DNA of 64,000 nt from Chloroflexi bacterium AL-N1 (GTDB lineage: Bacteria; Chloroflexota; Chloroflexia; Chloroflexales; Roseiflexaceae), in NCBI GenBank assembly GCA_013122435.1, contig WYDT01000018.1:62001-126000 (forward strand), in the 5' to 3' direction. Under the pieces are notes generated by a model that was given only the letters and a program-made list of their open reading frames with translations, was not told the DNA's origin and made no database searches. The translations under genes were made by a program, and so were the position numbers. This document shows, one piece after another, positions 37,899 to 48,725 of this stretch (its first letter is position 1; each line of letters opens with the position of its first letter).

Positions 37899-40800
37899 CT
37901 ACTCCTCAGACCCGCCAATTTGGCGCTGTTTGCCACGGCGTTTCTCACGGCGGCGTCCCCCACGGCTAAGGCTTTGCTCATAGGTCGGTACTTGTTCCTG
38001 ATTCTGGGTAATCAACTTAGTGAGCGCACTGACCGATGGGCCTTCGTAGAGACTCACCGCCGGTATCTGAATCCCAAACATATCTTTCACATGGCCGATG
38101 ACACGAATACCGGTAAGCGAGTTGCCACCCAGATCAAAGAAATTGTCATAGACACCGACTTTATCGATGCCCAGCGTCTCTCGCCACAGATCGGCGATCT
38201 TGTGTTCAATCTCGTTACGTGGTGCCACATATGGATTGGGCAGGTCTGGTCTTTGATGCAGGCCACTCTGCTCAGCGGGGTGATCGGGCGCTGGTTTATG
38301 TGGATCTTCCAGCGCAATCCACCGGGTCATACGGGTGGTCAGGTGTCCTGTCGATATGGCAATCTGGGGTACATGCTCCATGCTCAGAACACGCTGGAGC
38401 ACCAGCATGGCTTCATCGGTGGAAATAGTGAGTTCCGTCTCCTGATCGTACTGCTCAGTTGTAGCCTGAAGCGCATCCCAATTCATGCTAATCCATGGCG
38501 TGGCATTATATTGGCTTTGCTTGAGGGCGAACGCATCCATAAACAGATTTGCTGCAGCATACATCGTAAATCCTATCCCCCCAAGAATGGATGCCATTGA
38601 TGAGCACAATATGCAAAAGTCAAGCTGACGACCCACAAGGGCTTGTTCGAGTGCCAGTACGCCATGAATCTTGGCGGGAAAATGGAGTTCGCTATCTGCT
38701 GTATGGGCGTCCTGAATCGCACAGAAGAAAGCACGACCAACCAGCCCGGCAGCGTGAATAACACCATGCAGTGCACCAAAACGCTCATAGGTTTGTGCGA
38801 TGGCCCGCTGTAACTCATCAGTCCGAGCGACATCTGCACGAGCAACCAATACCTCTGCGCCAAGTGACTCCAGTTCCTGCACCAGCGCAATACGCCGACT
38901 CACGCTATCGTCATTGGTGTGCGACGTGCGCCAGGTAGCCCAATCGGTACGCGGTGGTAGCTCAGTGCGACCAACCAGCACCAATTGTGCGGCAACGGTC
39001 TGCGCCAGATACCGCGCAATGATCGAGCCCAGTTCGCCAAAACCTCCGGTAATAAGATAAATACCCTGATCACGCAATTGTGGCTTTGCGGCATCTGTAT
39101 CGGGGGTTGTTGGGGTAAAATGCTGTTCCCAACGCTGGTGGGTACGGTAGGCCACAACCGTTCCTTTGGTATTACCCAAACTATCCGCTACGATCTGGCC
39201 AGCCAATCGTGTACGTTGATGATCCGACACTGGCAGGATGATGTCTATGCTTTGGCATGTGATGTGCGGATACTCCTGTGGAATGCCTTTACAGGGTCCA
39301 AGCAAGGTTGCCTTTTCGGGTCGCACGGCTACTTCTCCAGCAACACTGTGCAATTGGGTTGAGACCATGGTGATATGAGTTGGGTTGGTACTTTCCTGTG
39401 TCCCCAGGGCCTGCGCCAGATACAACAGGCTCTGGTAGCCACGCTGCTGGGCTGATTGCAGCGATGTTTCAGGCGTGCTTCTATCGTCTGTATGTGTTAC
39501 GCTCCAGGCATGGATGATGTATGCTGGCAACCAATCACGCGCACGTAATTCGGCGACCATGATGTGATAGTGAGCGCGCTGTTGTGGGTCAATGGCGTAA
39601 CCTGCAGCACCGATCTGCCGAAATTGGTCCTCCGTCGTAGTCGTAACACGCACAACCAGTTGCTGATGCTGCTCAAGTACGTTGGCAATCTCGGCCCCTA
39701 CGCCACAATCATCGACAAACACAACCCAGCAGGCGTGCTGGTTAGCCAATTGCGTCGTAAGCTGTGGGAGCGGTGATGGTTTCCAGACTGGTGTGTACAA
39801 CCAGTCATTCAGTGGCTGTTTGCCGTCCAGTGTCGCTGGCTGAGCTGGTGCACTGGCTGCGTGTGGTTGTGGGTCGAGCCAGTAGCGTTGACGCTCAAAG
39901 GGATACGTCGGGAGCGGGATACGGGTGCGTTGTTCAACTTCGTAGAGATGTGTCGCATCACATGGGACGCCTGCCAGCCAGAGTCGGCCCATCGCACCAA
40001 GCAGAACCGCACGGTCCGGTTGCGTTTCACGGGGATGCCGCAACGATGATACAACAACCAGATCCGCAGTACGATCAGGATGTTGGCGGGCCAGTGTCGC
40101 AAGTGTCTGGCCAGGACCAACCTCAAGCAACAGAAGATGCGACTCCTGAAAGAGTACATGTAATCCATCAGCAAAACGCACCGCATGACGAAGATGTTTC
40201 GCCCAATATTGTGGGTTGGTCGCTTCCGTATCAGTAATCCAGGTGCCAGTCAGATTCGAGATATATGGTATCTGGGTCGGGTGAAGCGTCACACTCTCCA
40301 CCAGTTCCGTAAATGGCGCCAGTACCGACTCCATCATAGCGGAGTGGAACGCATGCGATGTGTGTAAACGTCGACAATCCAACCCCTTGGTACTCAATTG
40401 CCGATCAAGCTGATCCACTGCTGCGGTTGGGCCTGACACAACGCACAGCATAGGGCTATTGACTGCAGCGAGCGATAGACCATTGTTGAGCAAAGGGCGC
40501 AGGTCTTCTTCAGGCAACGGAACCGCGAGCATTGCCCCACTTGGGAGTTCCTGCATCATACGTCCCCGTGCCGCCACCAGGTTGAGCGCATCCTCAAGCA
40601 CAAAGACCCCCGCGAGGCACGCCGCCACATATTCGCCGATACTGTGGCCAATCATCGCACGCGGCTGAATACCCCACGCCATCCAGAGTTGGGCCAGTGC
40701 ATATTCGACCACAAACAATGCGGGTTGGGTGAGCCACGTCTGATTGAGCTGTTCTGTTGCTATGTCAGTGGCATCGTTCTGGGGAAAAAGGAGGTCTCTG

Positions 40801-42521
40801 ATATCCAGACCTAGGTGCGGAGTGAGCAAGGATGCACAATGATCGAGGTGTTCCCGAAAGACCGACTCACTCTGGTAGAGTCCCTCGGCCATGTGGACAT
40901 ACTGTGCTCCCTGCCCCGAGAACATAAAGACGACAGGTCGCTCCACCGACTCGGCAGATGTCGTAAGGATACGCTCTGGATTATTCGTCTCCAGTACCTC
41001 TATTGCATCTTCGCGATCACGACACACAAACATGCGACGGTAGTTAAACTGTTGTCGTCCAACGTGTAAGGTGTATGCAACGTCGGCGATGTTGATATGA
41101 GGATATTGATATAAATGCTCTTTGAGATGAACGGTCATCTGCTCTAGTGCAGTGCTCGTCTTAGCCGAAAGGAGCAACACATGCCATGGGTGCGTGGCAT
41201 CATACTCTGATATGGATGGTGCTTCCTCCAGAATGACGTGGACATTGGTGCCGCCCATGCCGAAGGAGCTCACCCCGGCACGACGTGGAGTCGGGGTGTT
41301 GTGCCACTCTCGCCGTTGGGCGTTCACATAAAACGGGCTGTTGGCAAAATCAATACGCGGGTTGGGCTGTGCAAAATGCAGGCTTGGCGGAATAACCTTA
41401 TGTCTGAGCGACAGCGCTGTTTTGATCAACCCTGCCACACCCGCCGCACTATCAAGGTGGCCGATATTGGTCTTGATCGAGCCGATGGCGCAGAACTATG
41501 TTTTATCCGTCTGTACCCGAAACGCGTGTGTGAGCGCGGCAATTTCAATGGGATCACCGAGATTGGTTCCGGTCCCGTGTGCTTCGACATAGCTTATCGT
41601 TTCCGGATGCACATCAGCAATCATCTGTGCTTGGGCAACCACCTCCGCTTGGCCATCGACGCTGGGAGCCATGTAGCTGACTTTCACTGCGCCATCGTTG
41701 TTGATGGCCGAGCCTTTGATAACCGCATAGATGGTATCACGATCCGCAACGGCATCTTCTAATCGTTTGAGCACCACTACTCCTGCACCGTGACCATTCA
41801 CAAAGCCGCTGGACTGGGCATCAAACGCACGACAATGGCCATCCGCTGAAGTTGCCCCCCCTTCGTGATAGAGGTAACCTGCTTTTTCAGGGAAGTGAAT
41901 GGATACACCTCCAGCCAGGGTCATATCGCTTTCGTATGACAGCAAGCTCTGACAGGCCATGTGGACCGCTGCCAGCGACGTGGATGAGGAGGTTTGCACC
42001 GTCACACTGGGGCCACGCAAGTTGAGTTTATACGAGACTTCGGTGGTCAGACTGTCTTTATCGTTACCAATCGAAGCTTGCAAACTATCGACCGATGCGA
42101 CCATCTGGATATGTGGCAGCACATTATTGAGCAGATAGGTATTCATGCTTTCGCCGGCAAACACCCCAATCCGGCCAGCATATCGTTCCGGGTCGTACCC
42201 TGCGTCTTCGAGTGCTGCCCATGCACATTCAAGGAAGAGACGATGCTGGGGGTCCATCAAGGCTGCCACGTGTGGGCTATGTCCAAAGAATGCCGCATCA
42301 AAATAGTCTGCATCCCCCAGTGCACCTCGTGCTCGCACATAGTTGGGGTTCTGGAACACTGTGGGATCAACACCAGACTCGAGTAGCTCTTCGTCCGAGA
42401 AAAACGCAATCATTTCTACGCCGTCAAGCAGATCACGCCAAAGCGCGTGTACGTCTCTCCCTTCAGGAAAACGCCCGGCTAAGCCAACGATTGCAATACC
42501 ATCGAGAGACTCATCTTGCAT
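37899..42521 (-). CDS. PKS, KS(Ser)-AT-KR-ACP, frame interrupted by an in-frame amber codon
   Basis: One polyketide synthase frame of about 1541 codons, split at codon 342 by TAG (41496-41498). The frame is the same on both sides: ...RVQTDKT, stop, FCAIGSIKTNIGHLD. So this is a nonsense change and not a frameshift. Sister KS domains and the wider family often have Gln, Gly or Arg there; CAG to TAG is one transition. The KS nucleophile motif reads TSSSTS instead of TACSTS, so the catalytic Cys (near 180) is Ser, while HGTGT and the Lys/His motifs are kept. The rest is intact: AT GHSIGEY near 624 with malonyl-type HAFHS, KR TGGFGELG near 1160 and Tyr in TMYAAAN near 1322, ACP LGGNSL near 1465, basic tail RGGRRREKRRGK. 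The start ATG has AAGGAG ten bases upstream, 34 bp after the FAAL gene. Strict gene callers would report 41496-42521 and 37899-41438 as two genes. Confidence 0.93.
41496..41498 (-). other. In-frame amber codon in KS domain
   Basis: TAG (read as cta on the plus strand) falls inside the KS between the HGTGT and GHL histidine motifs. Upstream and downstream codons are in the same frame and both match KS sequence. TAG is used as a true terminator elsewhere in the cluster (for example the end of this gene and of the Ala A-T gene), which argues against genetic recoding. Confidence 0.9.
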
Positions 42522-42555
42522 TCATACACTCCTTAGACAGTCATCAGTTCCTTTG

Positions 42556-45500
42556 TTAACGTATCCCCAACGTGCGCTTGCGTCGTTCGTGAAATGCTTT
42601 TTGTTTATTGGCGCGATCACTCAATGCTTCGAATGAAGTCTCCTCAGCCTGATCAGGGTTGAGATGGGCTGCCAATGCACGAACTGTCGGATGTCGGAAC
42701 AGATCAATGAGTGATAGCTGGTTATGGCTCTGACGTAGTTGATCATGTACCTGGACTAGTAACAACGAGTGTCCACCCAGATCGAAGAAATTATCGTGAA
42801 TGCCTACTTTTTCGACTTGTAGGATCTTTTGCCATATATCAGCGATGGTACACTCGACCTGATTCTGGGGAGCCAGATAGCTCGTCTCCAGATCGGGACG
42901 CTCCTGTTTCGGTCGGGGTAAGGCTTTGACATCAACTTTTCCGTTGTGTGTCAATGGTAATGACTCCAGTGGAAGAATCATCGCTGGCAGCATATAATCC
43001 GGGAGTTTGCCCTTGAGATAACCACGGACATCGCGTACAAGGGCCGATTGCCACGACTGACCATCAGGCGGCTGGTATGCTGCTATCGGCACCACATACG
43101 CGATGAGCTGCACCTCCTGCGGGTTGTCGCGATGTGCAACCACGGTTGCCTCACCAACATCGACGTGTTGGCGCACATGGGTTTCAATCTCTCCCAGATC
43201 GACTCGATAGCCACGGACTTTAACCTGTTGATCAATACGGCCAAGGAAGTCAATCGTGCCGGTGGCAAGCCAGCGTGCCAGATCACCAGTGCGATACATG
43301 CGCTGACCCGACATGAAAGGGTTGGGGATAAACGTGTTTGCGGTAAGTCGCGGATCGCCCAGATATCCACGGGCAAGACCATCACCAGAGATATAGAGAT
43401 CGCCAGGACTACCGATGGGTGTGCAATGGAGGTATCTGTCCAAGATATAGGCCTGGGTATTGATGACGGGCTGTCCAACCGGAATGTACTGATTCACATA
43501 CGTATTATCAGCATGCACATAGTAGGTCGTCGAACAAACCGTCGTTTCGGTCAAACCATACCCGTTGGAAAGGGTAGTAGAATTGATTAGTCGATCAATC
43601 TGGTTAAACGATAAGGCTTCACCGCCGCTCAAAATCAAGCGGAGCTTTGGTAGCATATCACTCCGGTCATTGAGTCGGGTAATCATTGACGGCACCGTAC
43701 TCAACATGGTCACCTGGTGACGACGTATCATCGCGTAGAGGGCCTCAAAATCAAGACTTTCAACATCGGTAGGCAGTACTAGCGCACCTCCAGCACAAAG
43801 CAATGGGAAGATTTCTCCGACAAAACTGGCATACGCGACAGAAGTAAGCGGTAGAATACGATCAGCCTCATCTGGTTCAAAGGAACGGAGGAATGAGGTG
43901 ATCAGATTCGCGATGCTCTTATGCGAGAGCACCACCCCTTTGGGCTGACCCGTTGAGCCAGAGGTGTAGATTACACAGGCCGCCGATCCGGCTGGTAGTG
44001 CTGGTGGCTGATATGATTGCACAGGTTGATAGTGTGCAATCATATCAGCATCAAGACACACAACGTGGGCGCGAGTCGCGGGGAGTGTCTGCTGTAGTTG
44101 GGTGTGTGTGAGCAGCACAGGCGCCTTTGTCTGCTCCAGGATGAAGGCAATACGATCTTCAGGGTATCCAGGATCAATGGGAATGTAGGTCCCACCAGCT
44201 TTGAGGACCCCTAATGAACTGGCAATCACATCGAGTGAGCGTTCAAGACAGATACAGACGCAGGTCTCCGGGCCAACTCCCAGGCTCTGGAGATACAGTG
44301 CTAACTGATCAGTACGTACTACAAGTTCACGATAGGTAAGGCGTTGATCTTCGCAGATGACAGCGGTTGCCTCGGGCGTTTGCTGTGCTTGTGTGTCAAA
44401 CAGTGCATGAACAGAGGTGGCATGTGGATACTCCGCCTGTGTGTCATTCCAGTCAACCAGCAATTGGTAATGTTCGGTAGCAGAGAGAAAAGAAAACGTG
44501 CCTACCGCTACATTTGGGTATTCAATGAGCATCTCCAATAGTCTTTGGAGGTGGGTCATCATTCGTTGGGTCGTGAGTTGCTCAAACAGATCGGTATTGT
44601 ATTCCAGCGAACCAATGATACGCCCACCAGCTTCGCCCATTGCTAGTGACAGATCGAACTGCGAAATGCGCTGCTCAAGTGTGATGGACTCAAATGATAG
44701 ATCACCCACCTCAATGCGAGCACCTTCTGCTCCTAACGCAAACGCTGTAAGACCGGCCTCGTCAAGCAGGTGGGTTTTCTGCAAGGCAAACATGACCTGA
44801 AACAGTGGTGAACGACTAAGATCGCGCGGGGGTTGGAGCCGCTCAACCAGACGGACAAAGGGATACTCCTGATGTTCAAAGGCTCCCAGCACAGTCTGTC
44901 GGGTGCGTTCCACCGCCTCCAGAAAATTTGGAGATTTTTCAAGTTTGGTACGTAACGCTAATGAATTGACAAAATACCCAACTACCCGCGCCAGTTCTGC
45001 ACGATTGCGACGGGCGGTTGGCGTCCCAACTACAAAATCAGGTTGATTACTGTAACGGTACAACAAAACCTGGAACGCTGTCAGAAGCACCATATAGAGC
45101 GTGACATGCTGCTGATCAGCAAAGATCTTCAGTTGTTGTGATAACACTGGATCAATCGTAAATGGCAAAACTGCCCCGTGATAGGTTTGTACCGGTGGAC
45201 GGGCATAATCAATTGGCAGATTGAGTACTGGTGGCGCATCGGCGAGTTGGGAATGCCAATAAGACCAGATCCGCTCACCAACAGGGCTGGCCAGCATTTC
45301 GACTTTCCAGTGCACATAGTCTGTATAGTATAAGGATGGTGGTTGCAGTGATGCAGCACCTCCACAAACTATCACAGGATAGAGGGTATGAAGCTCTTCC
45401 ATCAGGATAGAGAGCGACCAGAGATCCGCAACGATGTGGTGGACGGAAACTAATAGCACATGTTCCTGAGATGACTGCTTGAAGAGGGACACACGAAACA

Positions 45501-47931
45501 AGGGCCCTTTTTCCAGATCAAAGGGGCGGTGGGCCTCGGCAACCAAATGTTCATGCATGGTTATATCATTCCAATCAGATGCCTCACATACAGTGAAGAA
45601 GATCTTTGATTGTGGATGAATATACTGTGACGGCACGCCATTTTCTGTCAAAATAGTTGTGCGTAACGCCGGATGGCGGTTGACGAGCTGTTGAAACGTC
45701 TCCTCAAGTGCTGCTATGTCTACTATGCCATGGATACGGAGTGCACTCGAAATGTTGTATGCGGCACTTTCTGGAGCCAACCGATACAGAAACCACAATG
45801 CTTGTTGACTGGGAGCAAGTAAGTGCACATCACCAAGATAATGACGTACAGGTTTGATAACGTGTGTATCAGCATGCGTAATCTGTGCAAGCATCGTACA
45901 AGCCAGATCATGAACACTCTGGTCTGACAAAAAGGTCGTCATTGAGAGTACAAGACCAAGATCGGTTTCAACCTGGTGTTGTAGTTCCACGGCCATAAGC
46001 GAGTCAAGACCACAGGCATTGATCGCCTGCAAGGTCACTATATGAGCCGATGGAACACGTAACATGTGTGCAATATGTGATTGGAGATATGCCTCAATAA
46101 GTGGAAGGCGGGCTTCTTCATCTGTTGCGAGCAGCGTTTCGCGTGATAGCTCAAGAGCCTTTTCTGTAGCACTATATGGCTGTGTTATGCTGCTTCCCCA
46201 CAATGGTAAACTCTCGGTCAGAAAACCTTGCTTACAGGCGTGTCGTTGGATCTTTCCACTGGATGTTTTGGGGATACCACCCGGCTTTAACAGTACGAAC
46301 GCATAGACGGCCAGTTCATATTCCTGGCTGATCTTTTGACGAACAAGCTGTGCTACCTCTGCAATATCAACTTTACGATACTGGCGCTCGACTTCGTACA
46401 CGATCACAAGCTGTTCTTCGCTGCCTATATCCACCGAAAATGCTGCCCCGCTTCCTGGCCGCAGTGCCGGATGACTCTGTTCAGCAGCGAGTTCAAGATC
46501 TTGTGGGTAGTAGTTGCGACCACGAATGATGATCAAATCCTTGATACGCCCTGTCACAAACAGCTCATCGTTATCGAGGAAGCCCAGATCACCAGTACGT
46601 AGGAAAGGTCCCTTGCCAGAGTCACTCAGACAGGCCTCAAATGTTTGTTGGGTTGCTTCTGTCTGATCCCAGTATCCCCGAGCCACACTTGGTCCGGTCA
46701 CCCAGATTTCACCAACTTGCCCAGACTTACATTGCTCATGAGTGTCAATATGAGCAATTACCACCTGTTGATCGAAGGTGCTACGACCACTGCCTACCAG
46801 TGTTTGTTTCTCACCTGTTCCTTCTTCACGGATAGCCTGGTGCTGGGCCAGCGCCACACTTTGAAAATTTGCAATCACTGGTGTGGTGTGTTTATCGCCA
46901 CCCGACACAATCAGTGTGGCCTCTGCCAAGCCGTAACAGGGATAAAATGCCTCACGACGAAAGCCGGACACAGCAAAAGCAGCAGCAAAACGATCCAGCG
47001 TATCAGCACGAATCGGTTCCGCGCCGTTGAAGGCCAGTTCCCAACTACTCAGGTCAAGGGTTACCCGTTCTTCCGGTTTGATTTTGCGGACACAGAGATC
47101 ATAGGCAAAGTTTGGCCCACCACTACTTGTCGCACGAGTATCTGAGATGGTCTGTAGCCAGCGCAGAGGACGTTGGAGGAAGGTCACAGGCGACATGAGA
47201 GTCACCGGAAAACCACCATATAACGGCTGCAAAATGCCCCCGATTAAACCCATATCGTGATATGGTGGGAGCCAGATAACCCCACGACTCTCAGGAGAGT
47301 GTCCAAAACAATGGTAAATGAGCGCTGAGTTGGCGAGCAGATTTCCATGTGACAACATAACTCCCTTGGGGGTGGCAGTCGATCCAGAGGTATATTGGAG
47401 GAATGCAAGTGACTGTTCATCAAGGTGTGGCGGTTGCCAGTCTTGGGCATACTCAGACAAAAGTGTGTCAGTTGACTGCCACTGGACATGATGGAACCCA
47501 TCGGCTTGATGTGCCAAGACCTCAGCAACATGAAGAATAGCAGATGTGGTCAGGGCAATATGTGGACGTGCATCCTCAACAATAGCATTCAAGCGTGGTA
47601 ATGTGCGTTCCAGACGGGCCGGATTGGGGGGATAGGCAGGAATAGCAATGGCGCCAGCATACAGGCACCCAAAGAAGGCGGCGATGTATTCCAATCCAGG
47701 TGGATACAGCAATAACACCCGCTCTCTGTATGCACCATGCTGTTGAAGCATCGCCCCAATGACCCGTGCACGCTGATCTAATGCAAGATAGGTGAGGCGT
47801 TCAACTCCCTGCTCTCCATCCTGCAAAAAGGTATAGAGGCACTCGTGGGCTTGAGTTTGGGCTCTATGTTGTAAAAGATCGATAAGTGAATGAAATACCT
47901 TAGATTGACCGCAAAGATGACGAATCGTCAT
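42556..47931 (-). CDS. FAAL-ACP-C-A-T initiation protein
   Basis: A 1791-residue starter protein. Residues 1-600 are a fatty acyl-AMP ligase, which activates a free fatty acid and passes it to the adjacent carrier. Key motifs are YTSGSTATPKG near 184, WLPPYHDMGL, SSGGPNFAYDLC and the C-terminal Lys region KTSSGK. An ACP follows (CGLDSLMAVEL near 644), then a C domain (HHIVADLW near 833, Leu in place of Gly), an A domain (A3 YTSGSTGQPKG near 1325, A10 NGKVDV) and a T domain (LGGHSL near 1719) with a basic tail. The A pocket reads A-S-G-S-L-G-G-V-C: Asp235, which holds the alpha-amino group, is Ala (VAYASFVGE), pointing to a beta-amino or other atypical acid. It is the first gene of the long operon, about 790 bp downstream of the separate NRPS. 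SD is weak (AGGA nine bases upstream). It fixes the product as an N-acylated (lipo) peptide. Confidence 0.95.
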   Translation of the reverse strand: MTIRHLCGQSKVFHSLIDLLQHRAQTQAHECLYTFLQDGEQGVERLTYLALDQRARVIGAMLQQHGAYRERVLLLYPPGLEYIAAFFGCLYAGAIAIPAYPPNPARLERTLPRLNAIVEDARPHIALTTSAILHVAEVLAHQADGFHHVQWQSTDTLLSEYAQDWQPPHLDEQSLAFLQYTSGSTATPKGVMLSHGNLLANSALIYHCFGHSPESRGVIWLPPYHDMGLIGGILQPLYGGFPVTLMSPVTFLQRPLRWLQTISDTRATSSGGPNFAYDLCVRKIKPEERVTLDLSSWELAFNGAEPIRADTLDRFAAAFAVSGFRREAFYPCYGLAEATLIVSGGDKHTTPVIANFQSVALAQHQAIREEGTGEKQTLVGSGRSTFDQQVVIAHIDTHEQCKSGQVGEIWVTGPSVARGYWDQTEATQQTFEACLSDSGKGPFLRTGDLGFLDNDELFVTGRIKDLIIIRGRNYYPQDLELAAEQSHPALRPGSGAAFSVDIGSEEQLVIVYEVERQYRKVDIAEVAQLVRQKISQEYELAVYAFVLLKPGGIPKTSSGKIQRHACKQGFLTESLPLWGSSITQPYSATEKALELSRETLLATDEEARLPLIEAYLQSHIAHMLRVPSAHIVTLQAINACGLDSLMAVELQHQVETDLGLVLSMTTFLSDQSVHDLACTMLAQITHADTHVIKPVRHYLGDVHLLAPSQQALWFLYRLAPESAAYNISSALRIHGIVDIAALEETFQQLVNRHPALRTTILTENGVPSQYIHPQSKIFFTVCEASDWNDITMHEHLVAEAHRPFDLEKGPLFRVSLFKQSSQEHVLLVSVHHIVADLWSLSILMEELHTLYPVIVCGGAASLQPPSLYYTDYVHWKVEMLASPVGERIWSYWHSQLADAPPVLNLPIDYARPPVQTYHGAVLPFTIDPVLSQQLKIFADQQHVTLYMVLLTAFQVLLYRYSNQPDFVVGTPTARRNRAELARVVGYFVNSLALRTKLEKSPNFLEAVERTRQTVLGAFEHQEYPFVRLVERLQPPRDLSRSPLFQVMFALQKTHLLDEAGLTAFALGAEGARIEVGDLSFESITLEQRISQFDLSLAMGEAGGRIIGSLEYNTDLFEQLTTQRMMTHLQRLLEMLIEYPNVAVGTFSFLSATEHYQLLVDWNDTQAEYPHATSVHALFDTQAQQTPEATAVICEDQRLTYRELVVRTDQLALYLQSLGVGPETCVCICLERSLDVIASSLGVLKAGGTYIPIDPGYPEDRIAFILEQTKAPVLLTHTQLQQTLPATRAHVVCLDADMIAHYQPVQSYQPPALPAGSAACVIYTSGSTGQPKGVVLSHKSIANLITSFLRSFEPDEADRILPLTSVAYASFVGEIFPLLCAGGALVLPTDVESLDFEALYAMIRRHQVTMLSTVPSMITRLNDRSDMLPKLRLILSGGEALSFNQIDRLINSTTLSNGYGLTETTVCSTTYYVHADNTYVNQYIPVGQPVINTQAYILDRYLHCTPIGSPGDLYISGDGLARGYLGDPRLTANTFIPNPFMSGQRMYRTGDLARWLATGTIDFLGRIDQQVKVRGYRVDLGEIETHVRQHVDVGEATVVAHRDNPQEVQLIAYVVPIAAYQPPDGQSWQSALVRDVRGYLKGKLPDYMLPAMILPLESLPLTHNGKVDVKALPRPKQERPDLETSYLAPQNQVECTIADIWQKILQVEKVGIHDNFFDLGGHSLLLVQVHDQLRQSHNQLSLIDLFRHPTVRALAAHLNPDQAEETSFEALSDRANKQKAFHERRKRTLGIR

Positions 47932-48725
47932 TGTATATCCTGTTGTCCTGTGTTTTCTCGATTAAACCGATCAAGGTGCGCCATAATCACCACAAACTAA
48001 CCGAAACGTATTTTTAAACCACGAGCACAACAAAGCAACCTATATATAAATTTATTGGATAAAACAACATGGTTTCTACGCAATCAAAAAGATACGGTAA
48101 ACGACCTATATATTGAAATTACGTATACTATGATACTTTCTAAGAAGGGCAGTAAACTAAACGTGGGACTTCATGTTTTATTGAATCTAAATTTAAAGGA
48201 ATACAGACCTTTACAACAAGATAATTATAAAACAAATTCAATAAAATACCTTTAATCGATAGGCATGAGGAAAATAAACCTACTAATTGTTCATACCTTT
48301 TAATTATCAACGTGGATAATACACACAAAATTTTTCTTTTGAGAACTAATTGACATACGAGAGTATAGCGTATGAACGTTTTTTTGTCAATGGTATTTAG
48401 TCGGAGGTAAATCACGTATAGAACGCTTAAAAGGTTTACTGTTTCTTAAAAGCAGCAATATGCTCTTAGGTAGTATTAGTATCTTATTGGCACCAGAAGA
48501 GCATGTGTTGTGACAAAAGATCTGATTGCTGGAGACAACCAACAATAGAGTCAAAAAGCCTCCCTAATACGGGACGTATGTTACCGCAAACCCTATGGTC
48601 TTAGCATATGTTTCATATAGAGGTTACTACATAGTACCACAAAAAATATAAGCTACCCAATGGGTTATCTGTGCGGCCATCTGAGCAGGTAGATCTGCCG
48701 TAGAAAGCAACATCAAAAAACAGCA
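47932..48725. other. AT-rich intergenic spacer, no convincing gene
   Basis: About 790 bp, visibly more AT-rich than the genes on either side, with frequent stops in all frames. A possible minus-strand promoter for the long operon lies at 48039-48067. A small palindrome, CATACG/CGTATG, sits at 48354-48374, next to TTGACA on the plus strand. A roughly 40-codon plus-strand open run near 48400-48515 (GLLFLKSSNMLLGSISILL) has no start codon and is not called. No strong terminator for the upstream NRPS was found. Confidence 0.5.
48039..48067 (-). promoter_or_regulatory. Candidate sigma70-type promoter of the long operon
   Basis: On the minus strand, TTGTTT (48062-48067) is followed at about 17 bases by TATAGG within a TATATATAGG run, giving a reasonable -35/-10 pair about 110 bases before the FAAL start codon. 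The background is AT-rich, so chance matches are likely. Confidence 0.3.

Noticed and set aside
37899-41438. Separate AT-KR-ACP gene starting at a GTG inside KS sequence
   Set aside because: The frame continues without shift from the upstream KS, and the GTG lies inside the conserved KS core with no clear SD; one interrupted gene is simpler.
37899-41498. Genetic code change (TAG as sense)
   Set aside because: TAG ends the same PKS gene and the Ala A-T gene at natural positions, so it acts as a stop here.
48140-48415. Minus-strand 91-codon frame in the AT-rich spacer
   Set aside because: Low-complexity hydrophobic sequence expected from AT-rich DNA, no SD, no family.
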